This document shows, one piece after another, positions 1 through 9,173 of a DNA stretch of 64,000 bases. The position numbers were made by a program, and so were the translations under genes. Positions within the stretch are counted from its first letter, which is position 1. Each line of letters starts with the position of its first letter. This DNA is from Cyanobacteria bacterium SBLK (GTDB lineage Bacteria; Cyanobacteriota; Cyanobacteriia; Cyanobacteriales; Spirulinaceae). Below the pieces are notes generated by a model. The model ran no database searches and was not told where the DNA came from. It was given only the letters and a program-made list of their open reading frames with translations. The stretch spans positions 62,001-126,000 of the forward strand of contig JAGHZQ010000084.1 in assembly GCA_017746715.1 (NCBI GenBank), given 5' to 3'.

Positions 1-43
1 TTCCTTGAATGCGATTGCCTGTTAATCCCCTCAGCTACATCAA

Positions 44-2608
44 TCACTTAGTCATCATAATATGGATACCATCCCAACTTTCCGGAGGGGGAGTTTCCAG
101 ATAACTTTGACAGCGATGGAGGTGCATTAACAAGGGTTTATCTTGCGGACGAATATCAGCAGCTTGCTGAAAAAACTTTAAGGCTTCTGGAAAATTGCGT
201 TCTAAATAAGATTGGCGACCCCAATGATATAATTTTAAAAATTGTTCTGTTTGGGAATCGATACCATCCGATCGCTTGCCAATCAGTTCGTAAATATCTA
301 CCGCTTGACTTTTTCCTTTCACGCGGGTTTTATCTAATTCTCGCACGAGCAAGCGATCGCTTCCCCCGCATAATTGAAAGGTTGATTCGCTGATAATAAT
401 ATCGCAATTATATTCTTTGGTTAGGCCTTCCAAACGAGAACTGAGATTAACCCCATCTCCAATCACAGTATAGTCCATGCGCTTTTGAGAGCCAATATTT
501 CCCGATACCACTTCCCCCGAACTAATCCCAATACCAAAACGAAAATGCGGCTGATTGTCTAGAATATGCTGTTGGTTGAATTCTGCCAATCTGCGGCGCA
601 TATCTAAAGCAGATTGTAGCGCCATCCAAGCATGATTTTCTAATGGTAAAGGCGCGCCAAACACCGCCATTAAGGCATCGCCGATAAACTTATCTAACGT
701 TCCTTGATAATTAAACACCGCCTCGACCATGGTTTCAAAATAACGGTTGAGTAATGTCACGACTTCCGTTGCTTCTAAATTCTCGGTCATGGTAGTATAG
801 CCGCGAATATCGGAGAATAAAATCGTGACTTCTTTGCGTTCTCCTACCATTAAAGCATCATCTCCCAAGGCCATCACTTGTTCGGCAACACTGGGGTTCA
901 TGTAGCGATAAAGCGTTGATTTGATGCGTTTTTCATTGCTAATATCTTCAAGAATCACCAAGCCTCCTCGCACGGTTCCTTCTGGATTGCTCAGGGGATT
1001 TACAGTTAAATTAACGCTGCGTTCAATAGGTTGGACTTCTTTGCGATCGCGCAACAATCGATCGCGATCGCGTTGGAGTTCGTTCCACGGAATATAAATA
1101 TTGCGATCCGCCTTATCTGGAAAGGCAAGAATCGGCAGAAATCTTGTTGAATTGGGACTATCAGCAATGCCGAGGAGTAATGTTTGTTCGGGAACGTAAT
1201 GCTTGCGACCCGATCGCAAACTTTCCAATAAGCGTTCTTCTAAAGTATCGATGGGGAAAATTTCCCAAACATAGCGATCGAGAATCTTATATTCCCACAT
1301 TTGCCGAACGCGATCTTCGTGCAGCAAATCTTCCGGACAGCCTAGCAATTTCAATGCTGCATCGTTAATGGTCACAATCTGTCCTTGAAGATCGGTGGAA
1401 ATCACCGCATCCGAGAGACTTTCTAAAATATCTTTTTGGTATTGTTTTTCTGTCAGCACGCTTTCAAAAAGTTTAGCATTTTCGAGAGCAATTCCCGCCT
1501 GAATATTAAAAGCCTGCATGAATTCTTCATCGGAAGCAGTAAAAGTCCCTTCCTTTTCTTTATTGATCAATTGCGTTACGGCAATTAATTCACCACTGGA
1601 ATTATAAACGGGCATGCAGAGAATGCTGCGGGTGCGATACCCGGTTTTTTTATCCGTTGAAGGATCGAAACGATCGTCGAGGTAGGCATCAGGAATATTT
1701 AAAGTTTGCCCGCTTGTGGCAACGTAACCGGCAATACCGCGATCCGCTCGAATACGAATTTCCAGCAATTTTGTTTCGTCGGCGGTGGGAATTTTACTCC
1801 AAAGTTCGTTGGTCTCTTTACTAAGCATAAATAAAGTACTGCGATCGGCTTTCATCAGCCTTCTCGCTTGTTCCATCACCGATTTTAAGGTTGCTTCTAA
1901 ATCGAGACTTTCCCCCAAACTTGCCGTTGCTTTTAAAAGTGCCGATGCACCTCGTTGGTTGCGGGCTGCCATGTAAAAAGATTGACAGGTTTCGAGTATA
2001 ATGCCAATAGATGCAGCAAAGTCTTGAAACTGGCGTTCGTCGTCTTGATTAAAGGGCTGATAATTGGTTTTATTGAGGAGTTGAACGACGGCTACCACGC
2101 GATCGCTACTGCTAGAAATGGGCATGCAAAGCAAAGTTTTAGTATGATAGCCCGGCAGTCCGTCAATTTGGTCGTTGAACAGAGGATGATTTTCGGCATT
2201 AACGAGATTTAATAACTGACCCGTGACGGCAACTCGTCCGGCAATGCCTACGTTGAGGGGAAGGCGCAAGTTTTTAGAGGTATGGGGATCGTCATGGTTA
2301 ACTTTTGCCCAAAGTTGATTTTTTTCCGTATCTACCAGAAAGACGATGGTGCGATCGGCCTGCAAAATTTGCCCGATTTTCAGGGTCAGCGCATCCACGA
2401 TTTGATCGAGCATCGTTTCTAGGGCTTCGCTGTTGATTGCGTCAATCGCCCGTAAAAATTGCTGGAATTCAGCCGTAATAAAATCCAGCAAACAGATAAA
2501 TTCATTGATGGAGAGGTCTTTAACGCGGTTGGTCAGGACACTCGCTCGATTAAATTGAGTCAGTTGGGTTAGCGATGCTAGGATACTCCCGGTGTTCGAT
2601 AATGGCAT
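44..2608 (-). CDS. Adenylate cyclase (class III) with two GAF domains and a PAS domain
   Basis: Predicted to make cAMP from ATP in response to ligands bound by its sensor domains. Counting from an upstream TTG at 2638 (864 residues): GAF1 about 69-218, GAF2 about 242-392, PAS-like 403-575, catalytic domain about 603-790, then a TPR-like tail 800-850. Catalytic signs: metal-binding Asp610 (FSDIRGY) and Asp654 (FIGDALMAVF), Lys650 and Thr724 at purine-specifying positions, Asn731 and Arg735 in VNLSSR. Both GAFs end with an NK...F..DE pattern (Asn-Lys at 189-190 and 359-360), as in cyclic-nucleotide-binding GAFs. No membrane segment is seen, so it is probably cytosolic. The ATG at 2608 is preferred over the TTG, giving 854 residues. 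The cyclase call is strong. ATP rather than GTP as substrate is inferred from Lys/Thr. Confidence 0.93.
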   Translation of the reverse strand: MPLSNTGSILASLTQLTQFNRASVLTNRVKDLSINEFICLLDFITAEFQQFLRAIDAINSEALETMLDQIVDALTLKIGQILQADRTIVFLVDTEKNQLWAKVNHDDPHTSKNLRLPLNVGIAGRVAVTGQLLNLVNAENHPLFNDQIDGLPGYHTKTLLCMPISSSSDRVVAVVQLLNKTNYQPFNQDDERQFQDFAASIGIILETCQSFYMAARNQRGASALLKATASLGESLDLEATLKSVMEQARRLMKADRSTLFMLSKETNELWSKIPTADETKLLEIRIRADRGIAGYVATSGQTLNIPDAYLDDRFDPSTDKKTGYRTRSILCMPVYNSSGELIAVTQLINKEKEGTFTASDEEFMQAFNIQAGIALENAKLFESVLTEKQYQKDILESLSDAVISTDLQGQIVTINDAALKLLGCPEDLLHEDRVRQMWEYKILDRYVWEIFPIDTLEERLLESLRSGRKHYVPEQTLLLGIADSPNSTRFLPILAFPDKADRNIYIPWNELQRDRDRLLRDRKEVQPIERSVNLTVNPLSNPEGTVRGGLVILEDISNEKRIKSTLYRYMNPSVAEQVMALGDDALMVGERKEVTILFSDIRGYTTMTENLEATEVVTLLNRYFETMVEAVFNYQGTLDKFIGDALMAVFGAPLPLENHAWMALQSALDMRRRLAEFNQQHILDNQPHFRFGIGISSGEVVSGNIGSQKRMDYTVIGDGVNLSSRLEGLTKEYNCDIIISESTFQLCGGSDRLLVRELDKTRVKGKSQAVDIYELIGKRSDGIDSQTEQFLKLYHWGRQSYLERNFPEALKFFQQAADIRPQDKPLLMHLHRCQSYLETPPPESWDGIHIMMTK

Positions 2609-2871
2609 AGAATCCCATTTTTGTTTTGGGCAATGCAAAGATTGAAATTGACAATCCCATTGTTGCCAATCTTAACAATACAGCAAGGGGCCTTCTGTGA
2701 TCTGAAACATTTTTTAGGCAAGGCCATTGCTTTTCTTCAGAACGAGCGAAAAATCAAGCCAAAGATTGCCTCGATAATTTTTCTTTCTCAACAAGAAATT
2801 ATGACCTCAAAACAGTAAAGGCAATTGTCTTTTCCCAAATTTATTATTCTCCCGAAAAATCAAAATATTTT

Positions 2872-3672
2872 TTATTCCCAAGCGTGTCGATAGGTTTCGA
2901 TAAAATGGACAAAAAATTGCCGTGCGGGTTCGCTTAGGGAGTCTAAAATTGAAGGTTGGGAGAAACACATAGCGGGCGGGGTAAAGTAACACTTTCCTCC
3001 CCAACCATAAATAATATCTAAGGTTCGACGCGGCTTATCAATTCGATAAGAACCGCGATGAATCCCCCAAGCATGAAAAAGACAAGCATCTCCCGGCTTT
3101 AAATGGATTCGCTGGCGATCGGGCATATTAGAAAACTTGGGATTGCGACCTTTGCGAATATTAAACTCAATTTCTGTATCCCAACGTTTTTGCGAACCGG
3201 GAATGTATTCTAAGCGATCGTCTGTCAAAAAAGCGACGCGAAAATGAACTCCAGTGAATTCTTGCATTCGTATTTTTTCCAGTTCGACATCCGGTGCGTC
3301 AAATTGACTGTCGCGATGCCAATCTCCCTCCCAAGATGCAAATTTAGGCTGATAAAAGTATTGAGTATTGTGAAAGAGAGGAATCTCTCCAGCAATCTTC
3401 TCTAAAATCCCGACAATTTGAGGGCTGCCAATAAATTCAAGTAATTCAATTAAAGGTAAACGATCGTCCTGAAAATATTGAATTTCGGTGAGATAAGCAA
3501 TATTGGTAACATCCTTAAATTCTCTATTTGCTTCTCGCCGTGCTTGAATTTGTTCCAAAATGCGATCGCAAATTCTTCTCAATTTTTTTATTTTAACTGC
3601 GTCGATAAAATTCGGGAATATAATATACCCATCGGTATTCCACTGAGTTTTGAGATTGTCAAATTTTATCAT
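2872..3672 (-). CDS. Phytanoyl-CoA dioxygenase family protein (canonical HxD triad)
   Basis: Fe(II)/2-oxoglutarate-dependent oxygenase of the PhyH family, 266 residues from the ATG at 3672; an upstream TTG would add two residues. The iron motif is intact: WHRDSQ gives His-x-Asp, the distal His lies in AWGIHRGSY, and the 2-oxoglutarate-binding Arg is probably in RRTLDI. A hydroxylase role on an unknown substrate is expected. It matters here as an internal contrast to the two SyrB2-like proteins at 15.7-19.1 kb, which lack the Asp. It lies downstream of the sugar kinase on the same strand, 44 bases away, so the two may be co-transcribed. The substrate cannot be told from sequence. Confidence 0.85.
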   Translation of the reverse strand: MIKFDNLKTQWNTDGYIIFPNFIDAVKIKKLRRICDRILEQIQARREANREFKDVTNIAYLTEIQYFQDDRLPLIELLEFIGSPQIVGILEKIAGEIPLFHNTQYFYQPKFASWEGDWHRDSQFDAPDVELEKIRMQEFTGVHFRVAFLTDDRLEYIPGSQKRWDTEIEFNIRKGRNPKFSNMPDRQRIHLKPGDACLFHAWGIHRGSYRIDKPRRTLDIIYGWGGKCYFTPPAMCFSQPSILDSLSEPARQFFVHFIETYRHAWE

Positions 3673-3716
3673 TTTCAAGATAGAGTTAAAACATTTCAGT
3701 TATTCTTCAAAACTCT

Positions 3717-4604
3717 TCAAACGTCTTGACGCAATCGTAAAATTGCACCTTGGACAGCATCGTATTGGGGAGGAATGAGACGCGATCGCAAATCCTCCCC
3801 CAGCCAAGGTTCGAGAGAGGAAGCAAGACCCCCTAGTAAAGCACAGGGAAGGGGCCGGCTGGTTTTTGCCACCAATGCCTCGCCAATGCGATCGATTTCC
3901 CTTGCAGCTTGTAACATCAGTTCTATGGCAAGGGGGGTTTCTTGGCGGGCTTGTTCAACCACAATCGGGGCAAGTTCTGCAAATTGAGTCGATTTAGCTT
4001 GATTGGCCCAGATAATAAACTGCGTCCAATCTTGCTGAAAATGTGCCAGAATGGCTTCGATCAAGGGGGAATTCTCCCTACGTCCATCTTGCCAATGCAG
4101 TGTTGCCCGCACCGCTTCTAGCCCCAACCACGCCCCGCTTCCCTCATCCCCTTGAGGAAAGCCCCAACCGCTAACTCGCGAGATATTCCCCGCCTCAATT
4201 TGATAGGCGACAACCCCCGTACCGATCGCGATAACCGCCCCATCTCCACCCCCATGCGCCCCTACGCAAGAAATGTAACCATCAGACTCTAAAATTAATT
4301 TGCGGAAAGGATGGGGCTGGGCGAGAAATTTCTCGCAAGCCGAGGGGACTTGGGTTCCTGCCAACCCCGCACAGCAGAAAAAGTTGCAGGCACGGGCATT
4401 TAAAGGAATTGTTGTCGGTAAGAGTGCTTGTTCGAGGGCATCGAGAATCGATTGCCACGTATTTTCGACTGAGAGGCGAATGTTAGATGTGCCGCTTTTT
4501 CCTTCTCCTAAAAGATGGCCATTTTCGTCTTCAATCCGAACGATTGTTTTGGTCGCGCCCCCATCAACGCCAATAAAAAGATTGGGGAGTTTCGCATTTT
4601 GCAT
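3717..4604 (-). CDS. BadF/BadG/BcrA/BcrD-type ATPase, N-acetylglucosamine-kinase-like
   Basis: Actin-fold sugar kinase of the BadF/BadG family, which includes eukaryotic-type N-acetylglucosamine kinase; 295 residues from the ATG at 4604 (a TTG at 4622 is less likely). Near the N-terminus GVDGGATKT is the phosphate-1 loop. CAGLAG and AIGTGVVAY are the following conserved turns, and LLGGLASSL near the C-terminus fits the adenosine motif. It is divergently transcribed from the transketolase C-half gene, with 68 bases between the start codons, so the two may share a control region. The context of sugar genes supports a role in amino-sugar salvage or activation. The exact sugar is not known. Confidence 0.82.
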   Translation of the reverse strand: MQNAKLPNLFIGVDGGATKTIVRIEDENGHLLGEGKSGTSNIRLSVENTWQSILDALEQALLPTTIPLNARACNFFCCAGLAGTQVPSACEKFLAQPHPFRKLILESDGYISCVGAHGGGDGAVIAIGTGVVAYQIEAGNISRVSGWGFPQGDEGSGAWLGLEAVRATLHWQDGRRENSPLIEAILAHFQQDWTQFIIWANQAKSTQFAELAPIVVEQARQETPLAIELMLQAAREIDRIGEALVAKTSRPLPCALLGGLASSLEPWLGEDLRSRLIPPQYDAVQGAILRLRQDV

Positions 4605-4672
4605 GAATCGATCCCGAAGCAATTTGTTAAATTTGATGTTTCAATGCTATTTAACAATATCCTGCTGTTACC

Positions 4673-5596
4673 ATGAGAAAAACATTTATTAATACCCTTG
4701 TCGAACTCGCAGAACGCGATCGCCGCATCGTCTTGCTGACTGGCGATCTTGGTTATACGGTCATCGAACCTTTTGCCGAGAAATTTCCCCATCGCTTTTT
4801 TAATGTTGGCGTAGCGGAACAAAATATGGTGGGTTTGGCAACGGGTTTGGCAGAAGCCGGGTTTATTCCTTTTCTCTATTCGATTGCCACATTTGCCGTT
4901 TTGCGCCCCTATGAATTTATCCGCAATGGTGCGATTTTACATCAATTTCCCGTGCGAATTCTCGGTATTGGCGGTGGTTTTGAATACGGTCATGCAGGCA
5001 GTACCCATCATGCTCTAGAAGATGTCGGCGTAATGCGAATTCAACCCGGAATAACCACGATCGTTCCTGCAGATTATCAACAAACGCGATCGGCTTTATT
5101 GCAAACTTGGAATTTACCCGAACCCATTTATTTTCGCTTGGGAAAAGACGATCTTAATACAGTTTCAGGATTAAATGGGAATTTTGTTTTAGGACAGACA
5201 CAAATTTTAGGAGAAGGAACGGATTTACTGTTTATTACAATGGGGAGTATTACCCGAGAAGTCAGTCAAGCCATGGAGATTTTAGCGAGTGAAGGAATTT
5301 TTACGCAAACGATGATTATTTCCAGTTTTAATCCTTCTCCAGTCGAAGATATCGTGAAGATTTTACCGAGATTTAAAGTTGTAATTTCTATAGAAGAACA
5401 TTATATTTCTGGAGGATTGGGATCTTTTGTTGCCGAAGCGATCGCAGAAAATAATTTAAATTGTTGTTTGCGTCGTTGCGGGATAAAAGCAAAACCCAAT
5501 GGCATATCGGGAAACCGAGATTATTTACTGGCTTTACATGGATTATCTGTAGAAAATCTCGTACAGAATGCTAAAATTGCACTGAACAAAAGATAA
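4673..5596 (+). CDS. Transketolase-like C-terminal subunit
   Basis: Second half of a split, thiamin-diphosphate-dependent transketolase-like enzyme, 307 residues: pyrimidine-binding domain about 1-165 and transketolase C domain about 180-300. VGVAEQNMVG carries the Glu that activates the cofactor, and GGGFEYGHAGSTHH is typical of the family (also found in DXP synthase). A complete transketolase or DXP synthase is over 600 residues, so a partner is required. The matching N-terminal half lies about 7 kb downstream on the same strand (12586-13377), not next to it. Split transketolases in glycan loci are thought to make unusual sugars by two-carbon transfer. That role is inferred here. Confidence 0.9.
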   Translation: MRKTFINTLVELAERDRRIVLLTGDLGYTVIEPFAEKFPHRFFNVGVAEQNMVGLATGLAEAGFIPFLYSIATFAVLRPYEFIRNGAILHQFPVRILGIGGGFEYGHAGSTHHALEDVGVMRIQPGITTIVPADYQQTRSALLQTWNLPEPIYFRLGKDDLNTVSGLNGNFVLGQTQILGEGTDLLFITMGSITREVSQAMEILASEGIFTQTMIISSFNPSPVEDIVKILPRFKVVISIEEHYISGGLGSFVAEAIAENNLNCCLRRCGIKAKPNGISGNRDYLLALHGLSVENLVQNAKIALNKR

Positions 5597-5682
5597 ACAA
5601 ATTCAACTAGAAAAGCAATGATATAATTAGAATAAAATCTCATTGAATTGAGAGCAAGGAAAACTCGATAATAGTCAAAGCC

Positions 5683-6312
5683 ATGGTCAAAACCGTTCAA
5701 GCTCAAAATATCGATATGCGTTACGCGATCGATAACTTTGGCATTCGCTTCAATCGAGACGAAAATTTCTTCCGAGAATGGCAAGAAAATCTTCCCGAAA
5801 TTACCGACTTGCAGAAACAACAACTCGACCAAGTCAGGGAAGGATATTTTAATTTATTAGAATATCCCCCTATGTTAGAAGGTGTTGTCAAAATGGCAAT
5901 TTTAGATCCAATTTTATTTATTGGTGGTTTTTTTCTCAATCCATTTTATGTAAAATCGGAACAACCTATTGATATTGCGATTGAAGATAAAAATATTCTG
6001 GTGCGAGGACGCATTGATAGTTTAGTTTTGAAAGACCAATTTTGGGTGATGGTTATTGAATCAAAAAAATTTGCTTTTTCGACAGAAGAAGGATTAGCCC
6101 AACTGTTGGTTTATATGCTGGCAAATCCTAATAAAGACAAACCGACATATGGTATGGTGACAACAGGAGGGAGCTTTTTATTTGTCAAATTAATTCAAAC
6201 CAATCTCCCTCAATATGCAACATCTCGATTATTTGGCATCCGCAATTCTGGTGATTTATATGAGATTTTGCAAATCTTAAAACATTTAACGCAACTGATA
6301 ATAAGCGATTAA
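5683..6312 (+). CDS. PD-(D/E)XK nuclease-fold protein, HsdR N-terminal-like
   Basis: 209 residues. It resembles the small stand-alone proteins of cyanobacteria related to the N-terminal nuclease domain of type I restriction R subunits. Visible nuclease elements: Asp112 (GRID), Glu126-Ser-Lys128 (VIESKK), and a following Gln140-LLV-Tyr144 that fits the QxxxY motif of RecB-like nucleases. No helicase, methylase or specificity subunit is nearby, so it is not a working type I system by itself. It stands between sugar genes with AT-rich flanks, and the next gene starts 32 bases after it. Function unknown; the nuclease fold is inferred from motifs. Confidence 0.7.
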   Translation: MVKTVQAQNIDMRYAIDNFGIRFNRDENFFREWQENLPEITDLQKQQLDQVREGYFNLLEYPPMLEGVVKMAILDPILFIGGFFLNPFYVKSEQPIDIAIEDKNILVRGRIDSLVLKDQFWVMVIESKKFAFSTEEGLAQLLVYMLANPNKDKPTYGMVTTGGSFLFVKLIQTNLPQYATSRLFGIRNSGDLYEILQILKHLTQLIISD

Positions 6313-6344
6313 TGAACTCAATCGCTGAAAAGAACAATTAAATC

Positions 6345-7064
6345 ATGGCTAAAATCAAAAATAAAATTAAAACAGATTTTGAAACTTTTGCGTTTGATTA
6401 TGATGGTTTGATTCCTAAACTCATCCCTCATTATCGCGAACAAAATCAATTAATGGTCGATCTTATTCCTCGCGATCGCGCAACTTCTCTCAGAGTCCTC
6501 GACTTGGGAACGGGGACGGGAATCCTATCTTATTTTATTGTAAAAAACTTTAAAAATGCGGAAATTTTAGCTTTAGATCTGGCGAAAAATATGTTAGAAG
6601 TAGCTCAAAAAAATTTAGCAGAGTATAGCGATCGCATTACATTTCAGCAAGGAGATTTTGCCGAATGCGCTCTGGGAATGAGTTACGATATCATTATTTC
6701 CGGACTGGCGATTCATCACCTCGAAAATCCACAAAAGCAAAAACTCTTTGCCTCAATTTTTCAGGTTTTGAAACCGGGAGGAATCTTTCTCAATCGCGAT
6801 ATCGTACTGGGTGCAACTCCTGCTCTAACCCAACAATACGAACAACTCTGGCGAGATTATATAAGTTCTAATGGAGAAGATAGCGATCGCTGGTTTAACA
6901 ATTATCTCGAACAAGATATTCCCGCTTCGGTAGAAGAACAAATACAATGGTTAAAAGAAGTCGGATTTGTTGATGTTAGCTGTCATTGGCGCTATCTCAA
7001 TTTTGCTATTTTTGGCGGATGCAAACCCAACTCAACGATTAAAGAGCCACTTTCTTGTTTTTAA
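6345..7064 (+). CDS. Class I SAM-dependent methyltransferase
   Basis: 239 residues. The SAM-binding motif I is VLDLGTGTGI at 51-60, followed by an acidic motif II (ILALDLAKNM) and QGDFAE, all typical of the Methyltransf_25/31-type Rossmann fold. GLAIHHLENP and VLKPGGIFL are the usual motifs further on. The substrate is unknown. It is followed after ten bases by the GT2 gene, which in turn overlaps the TIGR03032-like gene, so the three probably form one operon. A role in methylating a glycan or its precursor is inferred from context only. Confidence 0.85.
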   Translation: MAKIKNKIKTDFETFAFDYDGLIPKLIPHYREQNQLMVDLIPRDRATSLRVLDLGTGTGILSYFIVKNFKNAEILALDLAKNMLEVAQKNLAEYSDRITFQQGDFAECALGMSYDIIISGLAIHHLENPQKQKLFASIFQVLKPGGIFLNRDIVLGATPALTQQYEQLWRDYISSNGEDSDRWFNNYLEQDIPASVEEQIQWLKEVGFVDVSCHWRYLNFAIFGGCKPNSTIKEPLSCF

Positions 7065-7074
7065 GACGCTTTCG

Positions 7075-7782
7075 ATGATCCAAATTTCTATTATTTTGCC
7101 TGTTTACAATCAAGCCGATCATATTGGAGCGATCGTTCAAGAATATGAAGAAGCATTAAACAATATTCAAAACCCTCACGAACTCATTTTAGTCGTGAAT
7201 AATTGCCGCGATCGCTCCTTAGAAGTCTGTCAAGCACTCGCAGGGCAATATTCATCGATCCGCATCGTTCATAGCGAAGAAGGAGGCTGGGGATTGGCTG
7301 TTAAATTAGGAATTGCGGCAGCAAAGGGGGATTTAATCTGTTATACTAATTCGGCCAGAACCAGTGCTAAAGACTTGACTTTGTTGTTACTTTATGCAAT
7401 TGTTTATCCTCAAGTCATTATCAAAGCCAATCGTAAAATCCGAGATAATTGGTTTCGCCGTTTGGGCTCTTTATTATATAACTTAGAATGTCGAACATTA
7501 TTCGATCTTTCTTATTGGGATATCAATGGAACGCCAAAGATATTTCCCCGACAATACGATCGCCTTCTCCACTTAACTCGCGATGACGATTTGATTGATA
7601 TAGAATTTAATATTATTTGCCGTCAAGAAAGCTATCCTGTCTTAGAAGTACCAATTTTTTCAACCTCTCGTCATGGCGGGCGCTCGACAACCAATATCAA
7701 CTCCGCATTAAAGCTATATTGGGGAGCATTACAAATTTGGAATAACAGAAAGAATAGGAGCTTGCAAAACAGTGGGAAATAA
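7075..7782 (+). CDS. GT2-family glycosyltransferase, DXD-like site altered
   Basis: A GT-A fold family 2 glycosyltransferase of about 235 residues. The start is placed at the ATG at 7075 because ISIILPVYNQ, the family's N-terminal strand, begins right there. A longer frame from 6967 would run inside the methyltransferase gene. The nucleotide-binding region shows LILVVNNCRDRS. At the place where a DxD or DAD is expected the sequence reads ICYTNSARTS, so the usual metal-binding Asp residues are missing; the later acidic run RDDDLIDIEF is retained. It may be a divergent subfamily or a non-catalytic homologue. Overlap with the next gene suggests translational coupling. Confidence 0.82.
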   Translation: MIQISIILPVYNQADHIGAIVQEYEEALNNIQNPHELILVVNNCRDRSLEVCQALAGQYSSIRIVHSEEGGWGLAVKLGIAAAKGDLICYTNSARTSAKDLTLLLLYAIVYPQVIIKANRKIRDNWFRRLGSLLYNLECRTLFDLSYWDINGTPKIFPRQYDRLLHLTRDDDLIDIEFNIICRQESYPVLEVPIFSTSRHGGRSTTNINSALKLYWGALQIWNNRKNRSLQNSGK

Positions 7783-9058
7783 AGTATCTAACGAACAACC
7801 AGCAACCAATTCCGACCTCCCTCAAAACCCGACTCAACCTTCAGCCTTCTCCCAAGAGAGGGAGAGCAAGAAAGGAGAGCAAGAGACGAGTAACCAACAA
7901 CAAATCTGGGAAAAACATTATCAAGAATGGCGAGATCCAATGCAAATTACTTCCCAATGGAAAGAAGCCTCAGAGACCGATCGCAAGCTCTTGCAATATG
8001 AAATAATAGGGGATTGGTGGAGTATTTTAGAACAATGTAATATTACTCTTTTAATAACGCGAGAATACGAGCATTTATTAATAGGAGTTCGGGTTAAAAA
8101 AGGCATGCCGAAGATAACTTATACTAGAATTCCCCATCCTTCCGGTTTAACCGTCGATCGAGATCGCGGTATCGTTCATATTGCCAGCACTCGCAACCCC
8201 AATCAAATCTACGATTTAATGCCCGCGAGCGATACTCTATCTCGATTGGATATACCGGGAGAAAAACGGGAAGATCGCCCCTTAATCCCCGTGCGATCGC
8301 ATTTTTATCCCGGATGTTTGTACATTCACGATCTAGCGATTATTGGAAGCAATTTATATGCTAATGCCGTCGGACAAAATGCGATCGCATTATTAAACAA
8401 TGATGGCAGTTATCAACGAGTTTGGCATCCGCATTGTATTGAAGTTAACAAACAGCCTATATGCGGACAAAATCACATTCAATTAAACTCTATTGCTGCG
8501 GGACAAACCCTCGAAACCTCCTATTTTTCTGCCTCTTGTGAAGAAATCTCCGAGTTGCGTCCGGGCCATCCAGATTTCCCCGTTGACGGACGAGGAGTTA
8601 TCTTTTCGGGTCAAACTCGAGAGCCAATTGTTGGGGGATTAACCCGCCCTCATTCTGCCAGAATGTACCAAAATAAAGTTTGGGTTGATAATAGCGGTTA
8701 TGGAGAATTTGGGTTTGTAGAAAATGGGGAATTCGTTGCTGTTGCTCGACTCCCCGGATGGACGCGAGGATTGTGTTTTTATGAAAATATTGCCTTTGTA
8801 GGAACATCTCGCGTCATTCCTCGCTTTCGTCAATACGCTCCCGGTTTAGAGGTAGAGGAAAGTATTTGCGGTTTGCACGCGATCGATGTACGATCGGGAA
8901 ACATTTTAGGCAGTTTAGTTTGGCCTTATGGCAATCAAATTTTTGCCCTTGATTGGGTAGAATGTCAGTTTAGTTCGGGTTTTCCCTTCCTAGCTGGAGA
9001 AGACCGCGATCGCGAGCGAGATATTCGTTTATTCTATTCTTTTGTTATCGATCGTTGA
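7772..9058 (+). CDS. TIGR03032-family-like protein (beta-propeller-like, function unknown)
   Basis: Up to 428 residues, reading from a GTG at 7772 that overlaps the end of the GT2 gene; AGGAG sits about 11 bases upstream. From residue about 50 on (WEKHYQEWRDP) it resembles the TIGR03032 family, often found near sulfotransferase and TPR genes in cyanobacteria. Features include GLTVDRDRGIVHIAST, an NAVGQNAIA strand and GGLTRPHSARMY. The first 45 residues are low-complexity and rich in Gln, Ser, Pro and Glu, and the DNA there resembles the intergenic tracts at 9.1 and 26.0 kb, so the true protein may start later. Neighbouring sulfotransferase and GT2 genes suggest glycan modification. No catalytic role can be assigned. 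Confidence 0.75.
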   Translation: MGNKVSNEQPATNSDLPQNPTQPSAFSQERESKKGEQETSNQQQIWEKHYQEWRDPMQITSQWKEASETDRKLLQYEIIGDWWSILEQCNITLLITREYEHLLIGVRVKKGMPKITYTRIPHPSGLTVDRDRGIVHIASTRNPNQIYDLMPASDTLSRLDIPGEKREDRPLIPVRSHFYPGCLYIHDLAIIGSNLYANAVGQNAIALLNNDGSYQRVWHPHCIEVNKQPICGQNHIQLNSIAAGQTLETSYFSASCEEISELRPGHPDFPVDGRGVIFSGQTREPIVGGLTRPHSARMYQNKVWVDNSGYGEFGFVENGEFVAVARLPGWTRGLCFYENIAFVGTSRVIPRFRQYAPGLEVEESICGLHAIDVRSGNILGSLVWPYGNQIFALDWVECQFSSGFPFLAGEDRDRERDIRLFYSFVIDR

Positions 9059-9173
9059 GAAGTTAAAGAGTAAAAATTATCTCGTTACTATTACCCATTA
9101 CTAACCCAGATCCACCCCCTCTCAAGAAAAGAGTCCAAGAGGGAAATTATCCATTATCCATTACCCAAACAAA

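Noticed and set aside
2872..3672. A third halogenase candidate
   Set aside because: This PhyH protein has WHRD, so the iron-binding Asp is present and it should be a normal oxygenase.
6967..7074. Earlier start for the GT2 protein inside the methyltransferase gene
   Set aside because: The family's first strand begins at the ATG at 7075; the added residues have no counterpart in GT2 enzymes.
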